From an uncultured Prevotellaceae bacterium (GTDB lineage Bacteria; Bacteroidota; Bacteroidia; Bacteroidales; Bacteroidaceae): DNA of 64,000 nt. Positions 41,545 through 50,634 of this stretch are shown here, in pieces; the first letter of the stretch is position 1, and every line of letters begins with the position of its first letter. The translations under genes were made by a program, and so were the position numbers. Below the pieces are notes generated by a model that saw nothing but the letters and a program-made list of their open reading frames with translations, was not told where the DNA came from and searched no databases. Location: positions 62,001 through 126,000 of the forward strand of contig CACZVN010000007.1 of NCBI GenBank assembly GCA_902784615.1, in the 5' to 3' direction.

Positions 41545-41552
41545 CAAAGGTA
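41545..41552 (-). promoter_or_regulatory. -7 box of licD, with -33
   Basis: Minus strand TACCTTTG, 11 bp before the ATG, with TTTG (41572-41575) 19 bp upstream. Confidence 0.6.
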
Positions 41553-41614
41553 GTACAAAAAAGCGAATACGCAAAATATATTGCCTAAAATTTGCAGAAT
41601 CGCCATTAAATTGC

Positions 41615-41622
41615 TACTTTTG
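41615..41622 (+). promoter_or_regulatory. -7 box of the GT4-acyltransferase operon, with -33
   Basis: Reads TACTTTTG with TTTG (41591-41594) 20 bp upstream. It ends only 4 bp before the ATG at 41627, the clearest case of a predicted leaderless mRNA in the window. Confidence 0.65.
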
Positions 41623-41626
41623 CAGC

Positions 41627-42718
41627 ATGAAGATTTTCCATGTCGTATCGAATAAGGAGTGGGGCGGGGGCGAACAATATGTCTATGACCTGAGTCAGCA
41701 CCAACAGGCAGATGGTATTGAAATCACCATTTTCTGTAAGCCTGTTGAGGCTATCATACAGAAATTCAAGGAGGCAGGAATGAAGGTGTTGCCGTTGACC
41801 TTAGGTGGGGCCCTTGACGTGAAGAGTGCTTGGCAGATGGCAAAGGTGATCAACAGTGTTGGTCCTTGTACTATCCATGCCCATAACTTCAAGGATGCCT
41901 TTACCGCCTGTTATGCCCGTTGCCTGTCTTCTAACAAGCAGATACGTGTGGTCATGTGCCGTCACCTCACCCGCAGGGGTAAGAACACGTTGCTCTATCG
42001 TTGGCTCTACCGTCATCTGGATCGTCTGATCTTCGATTCTGAATTGTCGAAGTCGGAGTTTCTTAGTACCAATCCCACCATCGACGCAGCCAAATTGGGT
42101 ATTGTTCATACGAGTATCGTAGTGCCCGAGACGGTGAACGTAACCGACATCAGAAACATATTTCATATTCCTGATGATTGTGTTGTTGGCATGTTCCATG
42201 GCCGTTTGGATCCAGAGAAGGGACTTGATGTCTTGTTGGATGCTGTTGCTCTCGTCAAGGAGCGTTCCTTCCGTCTGGTGTTGGTTGGACGTGGTAACGA
42301 GGAATATACCGCCCATCTGAAACAAGTCGTTGTAGAAAAGGGACTCTCAGAAAAGGTGATTTTTGCAGGTTTCGTTCATCCCGTGCTACCATACGTCGCT
42401 GCTGCCGACTTCGGCATTCTGGCCTCTACCGTCCAGGAGGGTTGTCCGCTCTCGCCACAGGAATATATGTCGCAGGGTCATCCTGTCATTGTAACCAACA
42501 ATGGTGGGCAGCGTGAGTATGTAGTGCAGGAGCAGAATGGTCTGTTGGTGCCTCCTGGTGACGCCCAGGCTCTTGCTGAGGCCATCGCCCGTCTCGTCGA
42601 TGATATAGCCCTGCGTCAGCGCTTAGGTCAGCAGGCGAAGGAAGATTTCCAAAGCCTGTTGAGTTATGATCATTTTTATAGTAAGATACGTACCTTGTAT
42701 GAAATGAGGAATGAATAA
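41627..42718 (+). CDS. Glycosyltransferase, GT4 family
   Basis: 363 residues, GT-B fold. N-terminal VVSNKEWGGGEQYVYDL is the acceptor-side glycine motif; GRLDPEKGLDVLLDA and EGCPLSPQEYMSQGHPVI are the donor-side motifs. No membrane span. It starts directly after its promoter and overlaps the downstream acyltransferase by 8 bp, suggesting a shared role in building a lipid-linked glycan such as LPS core. Confidence 0.92.
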   Translation: MKIFHVVSNKEWGGGEQYVYDLSQHQQADGIEITIFCKPVEAIIQKFKEAGMKVLPLTLGGALDVKSAWQMAKVINSVGPCTIHAHNFKDAFTACYARCLSSNKQIRVVMCRHLTRRGKNTLLYRWLYRHLDRLIFDSELSKSEFLSTNPTIDAAKLGIVHTSIVVPETVNVTDIRNIFHIPDDCVVGMFHGRLDPEKGLDVLLDAVALVKERSFRLVLVGRGNEEYTAHLKQVVVEKGLSEKVIFAGFVHPVLPYVAAADFGILASTVQEGCPLSPQEYMSQGHPVIVTNNGGQREYVVQEQNGLLVPPGDAQALAEAIARLVDDIALRQRLGQQAKEDFQSLLSYDHFYSKIRTLYEMRNE

Positions 42719-43643
42719 ACTGTTCTATTATCTTGTCTATGGATTGTGGTACGCTGCCTCGCTGCTGCCCCTGCGTGTACACTACTGGTTAAGCGACATA
42801 TTATTCGTACTCATCTTCTATTTGCTGCGCTACCGCCGTCGTACGGTGTGGCTGAACATCGTCACCTCCTTTCCTGAACTTGAGCCCGAAGAGCATAAGA
42901 CTATAGAACGGCGCTTTTATCGCTGGTTCTGCGACTATCTGGTTGAGACCGTCAAACTGAGGACCATTGATCCTGAACAGATGAAGCGACGGATGGTGTT
43001 CAAAGGTTTAGAGCTGATCGACCAGTGTTTGGCTGAGGGACAGTCGTGCGCCCTCTATTTGGGACATTACTGCAATTGGGAGTGGATCACGTCGTTGCCC
43101 TTATGGATGTCGGATCAGGCACAATGTGGGCAGATCTATCATCCGTTGGAGAACAAGGAGTTCGACCGGCTGTTCCTTGATACGCGTCAGCGCTTTGGTG
43201 CCGTATGCATTCCCATGAGTGACACGTTGCGCCGCATTCTGGACTATAAGCGGCAGGGTCGGCTGACGGTTGTTGGCTATATTGCTGACCAAGCTCCATT
43301 CTGGTGGAACATCCATCACTGGTGCCCATTCCTCCATCACGACACAGCGGTACTCTCAGGTACTGAGCGTATTGCTCGCAAACTGAACCAAGCAGTCTTC
43401 TATGTGGATGTACACCGTGTTAAGCGAGGTTACTACGAGGCGGAAATCAAACTGATGACACGTCATCCGCAGGAAATGGAAGAGTTTAAACTGACCGATA
43501 TGTATTTTGAATTACTGGAGACGAGCATCCGCCGCCAGCCAGAGTGCTATCTGTGGACTCATGACCGTTGGAAGCGTACGCATGAACGCTTCGACCGCCG
43601 TTTCGAAGTGATTGATGGAAAAGTTCACGAAAAGAAATCCTAA
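42711..43643 (+). CDS. Lipid A acyltransferase family protein (LpxL/HtrB-like)
   Basis: 310 residues with an N-terminal membrane anchor and the catalytic H-x4-E motif in LGHYCNWEW. LpxL-type enzymes add a secondary acyl chain to lipid A; related enzymes acylate other lipids. It begins within the GT4 gene (8-bp overlap) and its stop overlaps that of the convergent LTA synthase-like gene by 4 bp. Confidence 0.88.
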   Translation: MNKLFYYLVYGLWYAASLLPLRVHYWLSDILFVLIFYLLRYRRRTVWLNIVTSFPELEPEEHKTIERRFYRWFCDYLVETVKLRTIDPEQMKRRMVFKGLELIDQCLAEGQSCALYLGHYCNWEWITSLPLWMSDQAQCGQIYHPLENKEFDRLFLDTRQRFGAVCIPMSDTLRRILDYKRQGRLTVVGYIADQAPFWWNIHHWCPFLHHDTAVLSGTERIARKLNQAVFYVDVHRVKRGYYEAEIKLMTRHPQEMEEFKLTDMYFELLETSIRRQPECYLWTHDRWKRTHERFDRRFEVIDGKVHEKKS

Positions 43644-45592
43644 GGATGTAGCCGGTCTTCTGTCATCCGCACCATATATTGTTGGATGATGGCTTTCAAC
43701 TCACGTTCCATGATGGTTTGTTCCGGCACAGTCCCAAGTAGGTTGCGCTTCATCAGACGGTCGTCCAATGAATAGATCGCACGGGTCTTCTCGCCATCGA
43801 ACTGCAACACATAGCCATACTTCACATACTGGTAGATGCCGTTGAGGTAATTGACGGCCCATGTTTGTTCAGCAGGTGTTGATAACAGATCAATACCAAA
43901 AGAAAGATATGGCTTGTCGTACCCCAGATGCTCAAGGATGGTTGGCATGATATCGGTCTGTTGGGCAATGGCATCAACCATGCCGCTACCCATCTCACCA
44001 CTAGGGTCGTAGAAGATCACAGGGGAGCAGAAACCGCCGATGTCAGTGCGATACTCCTCATAGGCAGTCATGTTTGTATGGTCACTGGTGATGGCGAAGA
44101 TCGTATTCTCAAACCACGGCTGTTTGCGGGCAGTGGCGAAGAAGTGTTGCAGAGCCATGTCGGTATAACGTATGACCTTATAGATAGGCATATCGGGGTT
44201 TTCCTCCCTGAACACGTCTTTATAAGGCTTTGGTACGCGGAAGGGGTGATGACTCGACAGGGTAAAGAGGGCAGTCATAAATGGTTGTTGCATCTCTGTC
44301 ATCTTCTGGCAGAAATACTGCATGAAAGGTTCATCGCTGATACCCCACCAACCGTCGTAGTCCTCATCACCACGGGTGCGGGAATCTGTCACGAAGTCTT
44401 CACGGCCAAAATACTTCTGGAATTTTGTCGCTCTGGCAAAAGCCATGAATCCCATAGAGCCGCGTTCTGCACCATGGAAGAAGGCTGTCTCATACCCTTT
44501 CCCGTTCAGACAGTCGGCAATACCTGAGACGGAATTGGTGGAATAGGGTGACAGGAAGAAGGGCTCCACAAACATAGGAATAGATGACAGGATGCTCGGC
44601 ATTCCGTCTATCGATTTCCGTCCGTTACAATAGGAATAGGTATAGGTCAATGCGCCATGGGCAATCAGAGAATCAGTAAATGGTGTATAGCCTTTGTAAC
44701 CAGGAATGTGGTGGTTATATGCACCTATATACTCCCTTCCAAAACTCTCGATGATGATGACCACGACATTTTTCTTCCGGAACTCATGACGGGGCTGGGG
44801 CTGGTGTACGGGATTGAAGACTCTCGTCATTTCCTGTTCGTTATTATAGAAGTCAGGCACCACAAAAATGTTCTTGCCAAGGGTACGTATCATGGCAAAA
44901 GGTGTGTTGAGTACCAGTCCGGTCTCCATTGGCCGGTCACAATAGTTATTGGCGTTCGAGATGGTAATGGGACGAATATCACGCGTCCAGCCGCCACGCA
45001 TGCCAGCCACACAGAATGGTGCAAAGGCCGCAAGCGATAAAAGGGTAACTATGGCATACTGTTTCCAATTAAGCTGATGGTAGTGGAGTCTGGGCAAATA
45101 GTAAAGGCGGTATAAACACCATGCAATGAATGCTGTCAGCAGAAAGAAATACCAGTGGTTGACTGCTTCCTGGGCAAAGATGTCTCCCAGGTTGGTCTCG
45201 TTCTGGAATTCGTTGAAGACAGTGGTTGTAGTACGCCGTAAAGTGTATTGGAAATACACCGAATCACAGAGATTGACGATCAGCATGAGGGTATTAATCA
45301 CGACAAAGACCCAACGGCAAACTTTATGATATGTCGGATTTTCCTTACGGCTGAAGGGTAATAGCATGAGCACAACCCAAAGGGCGTTGGTATAAAGAAT
45401 GGCCGATGTGTCGAACATGAGACCGCCCCTCAGCATCTCCAGGAAGTGCGGCAGGGTCAGGTTATCAGCAAACAGACTGTAGTTCTCTGCCAGAAAAGCC
45501 ATACGTGCAATGAGATAGACGACGTAAGCTAACATCAGATTGTAGAGCACGGCTGCTAACGGTTGCAGGAGGGACCAATATTTGTTCTTCAT
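43640..45592 (-). CDS. LTA synthase/sulfatase-family membrane phosphotransferase 1
   Basis: 650 residues: about five N-terminal membrane spans (to residue 205), then a large exported alkaline-phosphatase-fold domain. VVVIIIESFGRE supplies the first metal Glu, GRKSIDGMPSILSS the nucleophile region (Ser where many relatives have Thr), and ITSDHTNM the late Asp-His pair. Family members move phosphoglycerol or phosphoethanolamine onto surface glycans or lipids. It lies 3 bp after a related gene of the same operon. Which group it transfers is unknown. Confidence 0.88.
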   Translation of the reverse strand: MKNKYWSLLQPLAAVLYNLMLAYVVYLIARMAFLAENYSLFADNLTLPHFLEMLRGGLMFDTSAILYTNALWVVLMLLPFSRKENPTYHKVCRWVFVVINTLMLIVNLCDSVYFQYTLRRTTTTVFNEFQNETNLGDIFAQEAVNHWYFFLLTAFIAWCLYRLYYLPRLHYHQLNWKQYAIVTLLSLAAFAPFCVAGMRGGWTRDIRPITISNANNYCDRPMETGLVLNTPFAMIRTLGKNIFVVPDFYNNEQEMTRVFNPVHQPQPRHEFRKKNVVVIIIESFGREYIGAYNHHIPGYKGYTPFTDSLIAHGALTYTYSYCNGRKSIDGMPSILSSIPMFVEPFFLSPYSTNSVSGIADCLNGKGYETAFFHGAERGSMGFMAFARATKFQKYFGREDFVTDSRTRGDEDYDGWWGISDEPFMQYFCQKMTEMQQPFMTALFTLSSHHPFRVPKPYKDVFREENPDMPIYKVIRYTDMALQHFFATARKQPWFENTIFAITSDHTNMTAYEEYRTDIGGFCSPVIFYDPSGEMGSGMVDAIAQQTDIMPTILEHLGYDKPYLSFGIDLLSTPAEQTWAVNYLNGIYQYVKYGYVLQFDGEKTRAIYSLDDRLMKRNLLGTVPEQTIMERELKAIIQQYMVRMTEDRLHP

Positions 45593-45595
45593 AAA

Positions 45596-47416
45596 CTATT
45601 CTGTTCCTAAATGTTTCAAATCTATGGCTGCTGTTTGTAGGATTGCTTTCCCCTTACGGATAAGCAACTCGCTGTTACTGCTTTTGTTGACGATGATTCG
45701 GTTGGCGTTCAGGTCAAACACGGCGAATCCCGTACTGTCCTTCATCGTGATGCCGTTATTATAGGTATGTATGGCGAACGGGTATTGATAGGTCTTGCTC
45801 ATGATGTCGCGACTAAAGCGGAATTCGTCATGAGTCATGCCCAATTGTCCGAGCAGGGTGGCAGGAAGGTCTGTCTGGTTGCAGATCTGTTCAATGCGTC
45901 GTGGAGACTTGATGGCACCTCCTAACCAGAGCATTGGCACGTGGTCGTGCTGTTCGTGTTCTTCACCAACTCCCAAGTATGAAAATCCATGGTCTGGCAA
46001 CAGGATAATCAACAGGTCATCCCATTGTGGTGTTTGTTTTATATTGTTGATAAAGGTGCCGATACACTCGTCCAGATAGTTGAATGCATTAAGGACATTA
46101 TCGTCCAGACGGTGTGTGGGTACATCCCAGGGCTCGTGGCTGCTCAGTGTCGAATAGCCGATGAGGAATGGTTTCTGCTGCTGTCTTGTCATGTCGCTTA
46201 GGGTGGCGAAAGTAATATCGTCGCGTACACCCCATTCCGAGGTGTTCTGTTCTTCACGGGAGTAGTCTTTCATCCAGTGCAGTTGCTCAAAGCCTGTTGC
46301 TATAAGGTAACTTCGCATATTGGTGAAGTTGATATCACCGCCATAGAGGTAGGTGGTTTGGTAGCCCTCCTGTCTAAGCGACTGGGCAATACTGGGCAAC
46401 AAACGGCTTTTCTCAGGTATTTTCATCACCGAGGAGCGTGGGAACGAGGGATAGCCGCTCCAAGTGCAGAGCGTACCACGGTCCGTACGATAGGAATTGG
46501 CGAAGAATTTGGCAAAGTAGATGCCTTCCTTTGTCAGTTGGTTAAAGTGAGGCATGATGTCGGAACGTCCGCCAATATCCTCTGTGAAGATGCCTCCACA
46601 ACTCTCCAACAGGATAACGATGATGTTAGGACGCTGTGTTTTCAACAGGGTGTCAGGCTCTGTGCTGTCTGTGAAATAGAGATCCTTCATGAGTCGGGCG
46701 CGTTCTGATTCCTCCATAAAGGTGTAGTCGGGCACATCGTTGGCAGTTTTCTCCAACGATGCCAGAAAACTGAAAACGGGATTCACTGCAGAATGATTCA
46801 GAAACTGGTTTTGTGAGTAATACACTTGTCCGATGTTCGTTGTCGATTCCCCTAGTCCACCGCGGATGCCAATGATGATAAGTGGAATGGTCAGCAGACA
46901 TACCATGGTGGAAACGATACGACGGCGTACGGCTGGGAGCCTTAAAGGGATCTGCCAATAACCCTTGGTGAAGAGTGCGGCCAACAGGATGATAGCTAAT
47001 AGACGTAATAGGATATAACCGGTAGATACACTGGCCATGGCCTCAGTGGGTGTTTCGAGATACTGCAGACAGGACGCGTCGAGCTTAAACCCCCAGAATC
47101 CATAAAGACTGGTGTCGGCCACAAAAGCCAGCGCAAAGGCGATGGAGATCACCAGACTGTAGAGACGGAGGATCCTGCGGAATAGTCGCTCTTGTGGATA
47201 CCAGATGCTGACTGCCATGCAGAGGAAAGAAATGGCGATGATGTAAAGCGCCGTGCTGAGATCGAGCGACAAACCATGCCCAATCACTTCAACGATATCT
47301 GTCAGTGCAAATGGATGTTCCCCACCATTGATGATCATGAAGGCGACCTTTGCCATGATGAACACCACCACCGTCCATAAGTATGTTTTGATGAGATATT
47401 TGACTCGCGCAACCAT
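45596..47416 (-). CDS. LTA synthase/sulfatase-family membrane phosphotransferase 2
   Basis: 606 residues from ATG 47416; a TTG at 47443 would add nine residues (SKVFRNIGM region) and cannot be excluded. Five membrane spans are followed by the catalytic domain: IIVILLESCGG (metal Glu), RTDRGTLCTWSGYP (nucleophile Thr region), LLPDHGFSYLG (Asp-His). Only distantly similar to the adjacent paralogue, so the two probably have different substrates. It follows the MsbA-like gene by 33 bp, in the same operon. Confidence 0.88.
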   Translation of the reverse strand: MVARVKYLIKTYLWTVVVFIMAKVAFMIINGGEHPFALTDIVEVIGHGLSLDLSTALYIIAISFLCMAVSIWYPQERLFRRILRLYSLVISIAFALAFVADTSLYGFWGFKLDASCLQYLETPTEAMASVSTGYILLRLLAIILLAALFTKGYWQIPLRLPAVRRRIVSTMVCLLTIPLIIIGIRGGLGESTTNIGQVYYSQNQFLNHSAVNPVFSFLASLEKTANDVPDYTFMEESERARLMKDLYFTDSTEPDTLLKTQRPNIIVILLESCGGIFTEDIGGRSDIMPHFNQLTKEGIYFAKFFANSYRTDRGTLCTWSGYPSFPRSSVMKIPEKSRLLPSIAQSLRQEGYQTTYLYGGDINFTNMRSYLIATGFEQLHWMKDYSREEQNTSEWGVRDDITFATLSDMTRQQQKPFLIGYSTLSSHEPWDVPTHRLDDNVLNAFNYLDECIGTFINNIKQTPQWDDLLIILLPDHGFSYLGVGEEHEQHDHVPMLWLGGAIKSPRRIEQICNQTDLPATLLGQLGMTHDEFRFSRDIMSKTYQYPFAIHTYNNGITMKDSTGFAVFDLNANRIIVNKSSNSELLIRKGKAILQTAAIDLKHLGTE

Positions 47417-47449
47417 TCCTATATTCCTGAATACCTTAGACAAGATGCC

Positions 47450-49279
47450 TTAAACCTGCTGCATGTCGTGCAGTTTCTTGTAATAGCCGTCGGAGTTGAG
47501 CAGTTGCTCGTGGGTACCGCGTTCCACGATACGTCCCTCATGGAGCACGCATATCTCGTCGGCATTCTTGATGGTGCTCAGACGGTGGGCGATGGCTACC
47601 GTCGTACGCGTCTTCATCAGTCGTTCTAAAGCATCCTGTACCAGTCGCTCGCTCTCTGTGTCGAGAGCGGAAGTCGCCTCGTCGAGGATGAGGATGGGCG
47701 GATTCTTCAGAATGGCACGGGCGATGCTGATGCGCTGGCGCTGACCGCCTGAGAGCCTGCCTCCACGGTCGCCGATGTTCGTGTCGAAACCCTGTTCTGA
47801 AGCAGTGATGAAATCGTAGGCATTGGCAATCTTCGCCGCCTCCTCGATTTGCTCCTGTGTGGCATTATCTACACCAAAGGTGATGTTGTTCCTGAAGGAG
47901 TCGTTGAAGAGGATGGCCTCCTGGTTCACATTACCGATGAGCTGGCGCAGGTCATGGATGCCGAGGTCCTTGACGTTGATGCCGTCGATGAGTACCTCAC
48001 CCTCCTGCACGTCATAGTAGCGGGGGATAAGATCGACGAGCGTCGATTTGCCGCTGCCGCTCTGTCCTACGATGGCGATGGTCTTGCCTTTGGGGATCAT
48101 AAGGTTGATATCCCTTAGTACCCACTGCTGGTCGTATTTGAATGAGACATGTCGGAACTCGATCTCGTGTTCGAAACTGCTGATATGCTGAGGCTGGACT
48201 GGTTCCTTGATGGTGTTTTCTGCCGTCAGTATCTTATCTACGCGTTCCATAGAGGCCAGTCCCTTAGGAATGTTATAGCCGGCTTTTGAGAAGTCCTTCA
48301 GAGGGTTGATGATCGAGTAGAGCATCACCATGTAGTAGATGAAGATTGGACCAGAGAGCGTCTGGTTGTTCAGCACCAGTACACCGCCGAACCACAGAAC
48401 AATGACAATGAGGATGGTGCCAAGGAACTCTGACATCGGGTGGGCCGACGATTGACGGATGTTCACCCGCATGATGTCGTTACGGTAGGCAGTGTTGATC
48501 TGGTCGAAACGTCGGTTCATCTTGCTTTCGGCGATGAAGGCCTTAATGATGCGTAGTCCCCCAAGCGTTTCCTCCACCTGACTCATCGTGTCACTCCACA
48601 AAGCCTGTGCCTTGATGGAGTCCTGTTTCAATTTACGGCCCACCCAACCCATGAACCATCCCATGACGGGCACGATAATCAGTGTGAACAGGGTAAGTTC
48701 CCATGAGATGAAGAGCAGGGCGGCAAAGTAACTGATAATGAGGATGGGGTTCTTGAAGAGCATCTCCAGTGAGGCCATGATGCTGTTCTCGATCTCCTGC
48801 ACATCACCACTCATACGGGCAATGATATCACCTTTGCGCTCCTCAGAGAAGAAACTCAGCGGCAAGGAGGTAATCTTCTGATAGAGCTGGTTGCGGATGT
48901 CGCGCACCACACCTGTACGGATAGGGATGATCGTTGCGGCAGAGAGGAAGTAGGCTCCAGTCTTCAGCAAGGTCATCACAGCGAGGAACAGTCCTATGAA
49001 CAGCAGTGTCGTAGTCTGTCCCCATTCGTCGATGAGACCGTTCACGTAATAGTTCATGTTGTTCATCAGAACGGCCTGGATGTTTGACCAGTCCCAGGCC
49101 ATCAGCGAGGTGGCCGTCTCAGCATCGCTTGTCTGGAAAAGGATCTGGAGGATGGGTATCAGGGCTGCGAACGAGAAGATGTTCAGAACTGCTGAGAGAA
49201 TGTTGAACACCACCGACAGTACTAAGTATTTTTTGTAGGGCGGTACAAACCGTCTGAGAACATTCAAAAACTCTTTCAT
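47450..49279 (-). CDS. ABC transporter, lipid exporter type (MsbA-like permease-ATPase fusion)
   Basis: 609 residues: an N-terminal six-helix transmembrane domain, then an ATPase with Walker A GQSGSGKST, Q-loop, signature LSGGQRQRISIARA, Walker B LILDEATSALD and switch His in IAHRLS. This layout flips lipid A-core or other lipids across the inner membrane. Its start overlaps the miaB stop by 4 bp and it is followed by two phosphotransferase genes, which supports a lipid or glycolipid substrate. Confidence 0.92.
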   Translation of the reverse strand: MKEFLNVLRRFVPPYKKYLVLSVVFNILSAVLNIFSFAALIPILQILFQTSDAETATSLMAWDWSNIQAVLMNNMNYYVNGLIDEWGQTTTLLFIGLFLAVMTLLKTGAYFLSAATIIPIRTGVVRDIRNQLYQKITSLPLSFFSEERKGDIIARMSGDVQEIENSIMASLEMLFKNPILIISYFAALLFISWELTLFTLIIVPVMGWFMGWVGRKLKQDSIKAQALWSDTMSQVEETLGGLRIIKAFIAESKMNRRFDQINTAYRNDIMRVNIRQSSAHPMSEFLGTILIVIVLWFGGVLVLNNQTLSGPIFIYYMVMLYSIINPLKDFSKAGYNIPKGLASMERVDKILTAENTIKEPVQPQHISSFEHEIEFRHVSFKYDQQWVLRDINLMIPKGKTIAIVGQSGSGKSTLVDLIPRYYDVQEGEVLIDGINVKDLGIHDLRQLIGNVNQEAILFNDSFRNNITFGVDNATQEQIEEAAKIANAYDFITASEQGFDTNIGDRGGRLSGGQRQRISIARAILKNPPILILDEATSALDTESERLVQDALERLMKTRTTVAIAHRLSTIKNADEICVLHEGRIVERGTHEQLLNSDGYYKKLHDMQQV

Positions 49280-50580
49280 ACGCTTTCTCCAATTAGTGTT
49301 GCACTTGTTGAGCCTGTGATCCTGACGCGGACAGTCTCACCGATATGATGATTGCCTTTATCGAACACTACCATCTTGTTCTGTTCCGTACGGCCGCAGA
49401 GCTGTTCGCGGCTGCGCTTCGAGAAACCCTCCACAAGCACGTCGAATACCTTTCCTTCATCCTTTTTGTTCTGGATGGCCGACATCTCTGTCTGTAGCGC
49501 AATGAGTTCATTCAGCCGACTGATCTTCACCTCCTCAGGTACGTCATCTGGCAGATGTTTCGAGGCGTAGGTGCCAGGACGCTCGGAGTATTTGAACATA
49601 AAGGCAGAGTCGTACTGCACCTCACGCATCAGACTCAGCGACAACTGGTGGTCTTCCTCCGTTTCGGAGCAGTAGCCCACGAAGATATCCGTCGAGAGAC
49701 CGCAATCAGGGATAATCCTGCGGATGGCGGCCACACGGTCCAGATACCACTCGCGCGTGTATTTGCGGTTCATCAGTTTCAGAATACGGTCACTGCCACT
49801 TTGCACGGGCAAATGGATATGTTTGCAGACGTTAGGCATCTCAGCGATCACCTGTAGCGTCTCGTCGCTCATGTCCTTGGGGTGCGAGGTGGTAAAGCGG
49901 ATGCGCATCTCTGGCGCTTCTTCCGCCACCTTGCGCAGTAACTGGGGAAAATTCGTATCGCCACAGGCGAAGGAGTTCACGTTCTGTCCCAACAGTGTCA
50001 CTTCCTTAAAGCCACGATCCCTCAGGTCGCGCACTTCGCGCAGGATGCTCTCCACGTCACGGCTCCGCTCGCGGCCTCGGGTGTAGGGTACGATGCAGTA
50101 GTGGCAGAAATTATTGCAACCGCGCATAATACTCACGTAGCCGCCGATTTTATGTCCCAGTCCGATACGCTGGGGCACCACGTCACGATAGGTCTCCGTC
50201 GTAGAGAGTTCGATGTTCATGGCCTTATGGCCCGTCTCGGCCTGTGCAATCAGGTCGGGTAGCGAGAGGTAGGCATCTGGTCCTGCCACAAGGTCGCAGT
50301 GATGATTGTCCAGCAGGTCTTGCTGTGCCCTTTCGGCCATACAACCCAGCACACCGATAATCAGGGGATGCTTGCGTTTGATGGCCGCAAGTGCTTCGAG
50401 TCGGTGGATAATCTTCTGTTCGGCATTGTCCCTCACGGAACAGGTGTTCAGGAAGACGGCATCAGCCTCGTTGAGGTCATCCGTCGTCTCATAACCCGCC
50501 ATCTGCATCACTGAGGCCACCACCTCAGAGTCGGCCACGTTCATCTGGCAGCCGTATGTTTCTATATACAATTTCTTCAT
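49276..50580 (-). CDS. miaB: tRNA-2-methylthio-N6-dimethylallyladenosine synthase
   Basis: Radical SAM methylthiotransferase that modifies A37 of tRNAs. 434 residues with three domains: UPF0004 with LYIETYGCQMNVADSE, radical SAM with CNNFCHYCIVPYTRGRE, and a C-terminal TRAM domain (GRTEQNKMVVFDKG). The auxiliary-cluster cysteines are visible in GCQMN, NTCSVRD and GVLGCMAER. First gene of a four-gene minus-strand operon leading into the lipid exporter. Confidence 0.96.
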   Translation of the reverse strand: MKKLYIETYGCQMNVADSEVVASVMQMAGYETTDDLNEADAVFLNTCSVRDNAEQKIIHRLEALAAIKRKHPLIIGVLGCMAERAQQDLLDNHHCDLVAGPDAYLSLPDLIAQAETGHKAMNIELSTTETYRDVVPQRIGLGHKIGGYVSIMRGCNNFCHYCIVPYTRGRERSRDVESILREVRDLRDRGFKEVTLLGQNVNSFACGDTNFPQLLRKVAEEAPEMRIRFTTSHPKDMSDETLQVIAEMPNVCKHIHLPVQSGSDRILKLMNRKYTREWYLDRVAAIRRIIPDCGLSTDIFVGYCSETEEDHQLSLSLMREVQYDSAFMFKYSERPGTYASKHLPDDVPEEVKISRLNELIALQTEMSAIQNKKDEGKVFDVLVEGFSKRSREQLCGRTEQNKMVVFDKGNHHIGETVRVRITGSTSATLIGESV

Positions 50581-50588
50581 TTCGGGTG

Positions 50589-50596
50589 CAAAGGTA
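50589..50596 (-). promoter_or_regulatory. -7 box of the miaB-ABC-phosphotransferase operon, with -33
   Basis: Minus strand TACCTTTG, 8 bp before ATG 50580, with TTTG (50617-50620) 20 bp upstream. Predicts a very short or absent leader. Confidence 0.65.
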
Positions 50597-50634
50597 CGAC
50601 ATTTATCGGATTATTCCAAATAAATTTGGAAAAG

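Noticed and set aside
47417-47443. TTG start for the second LTA synthase-like protein
   Set aside because: ATG at 47416 has an AGGA-type site and begins directly at the membrane anchor; the TTG remains possible but less likely.
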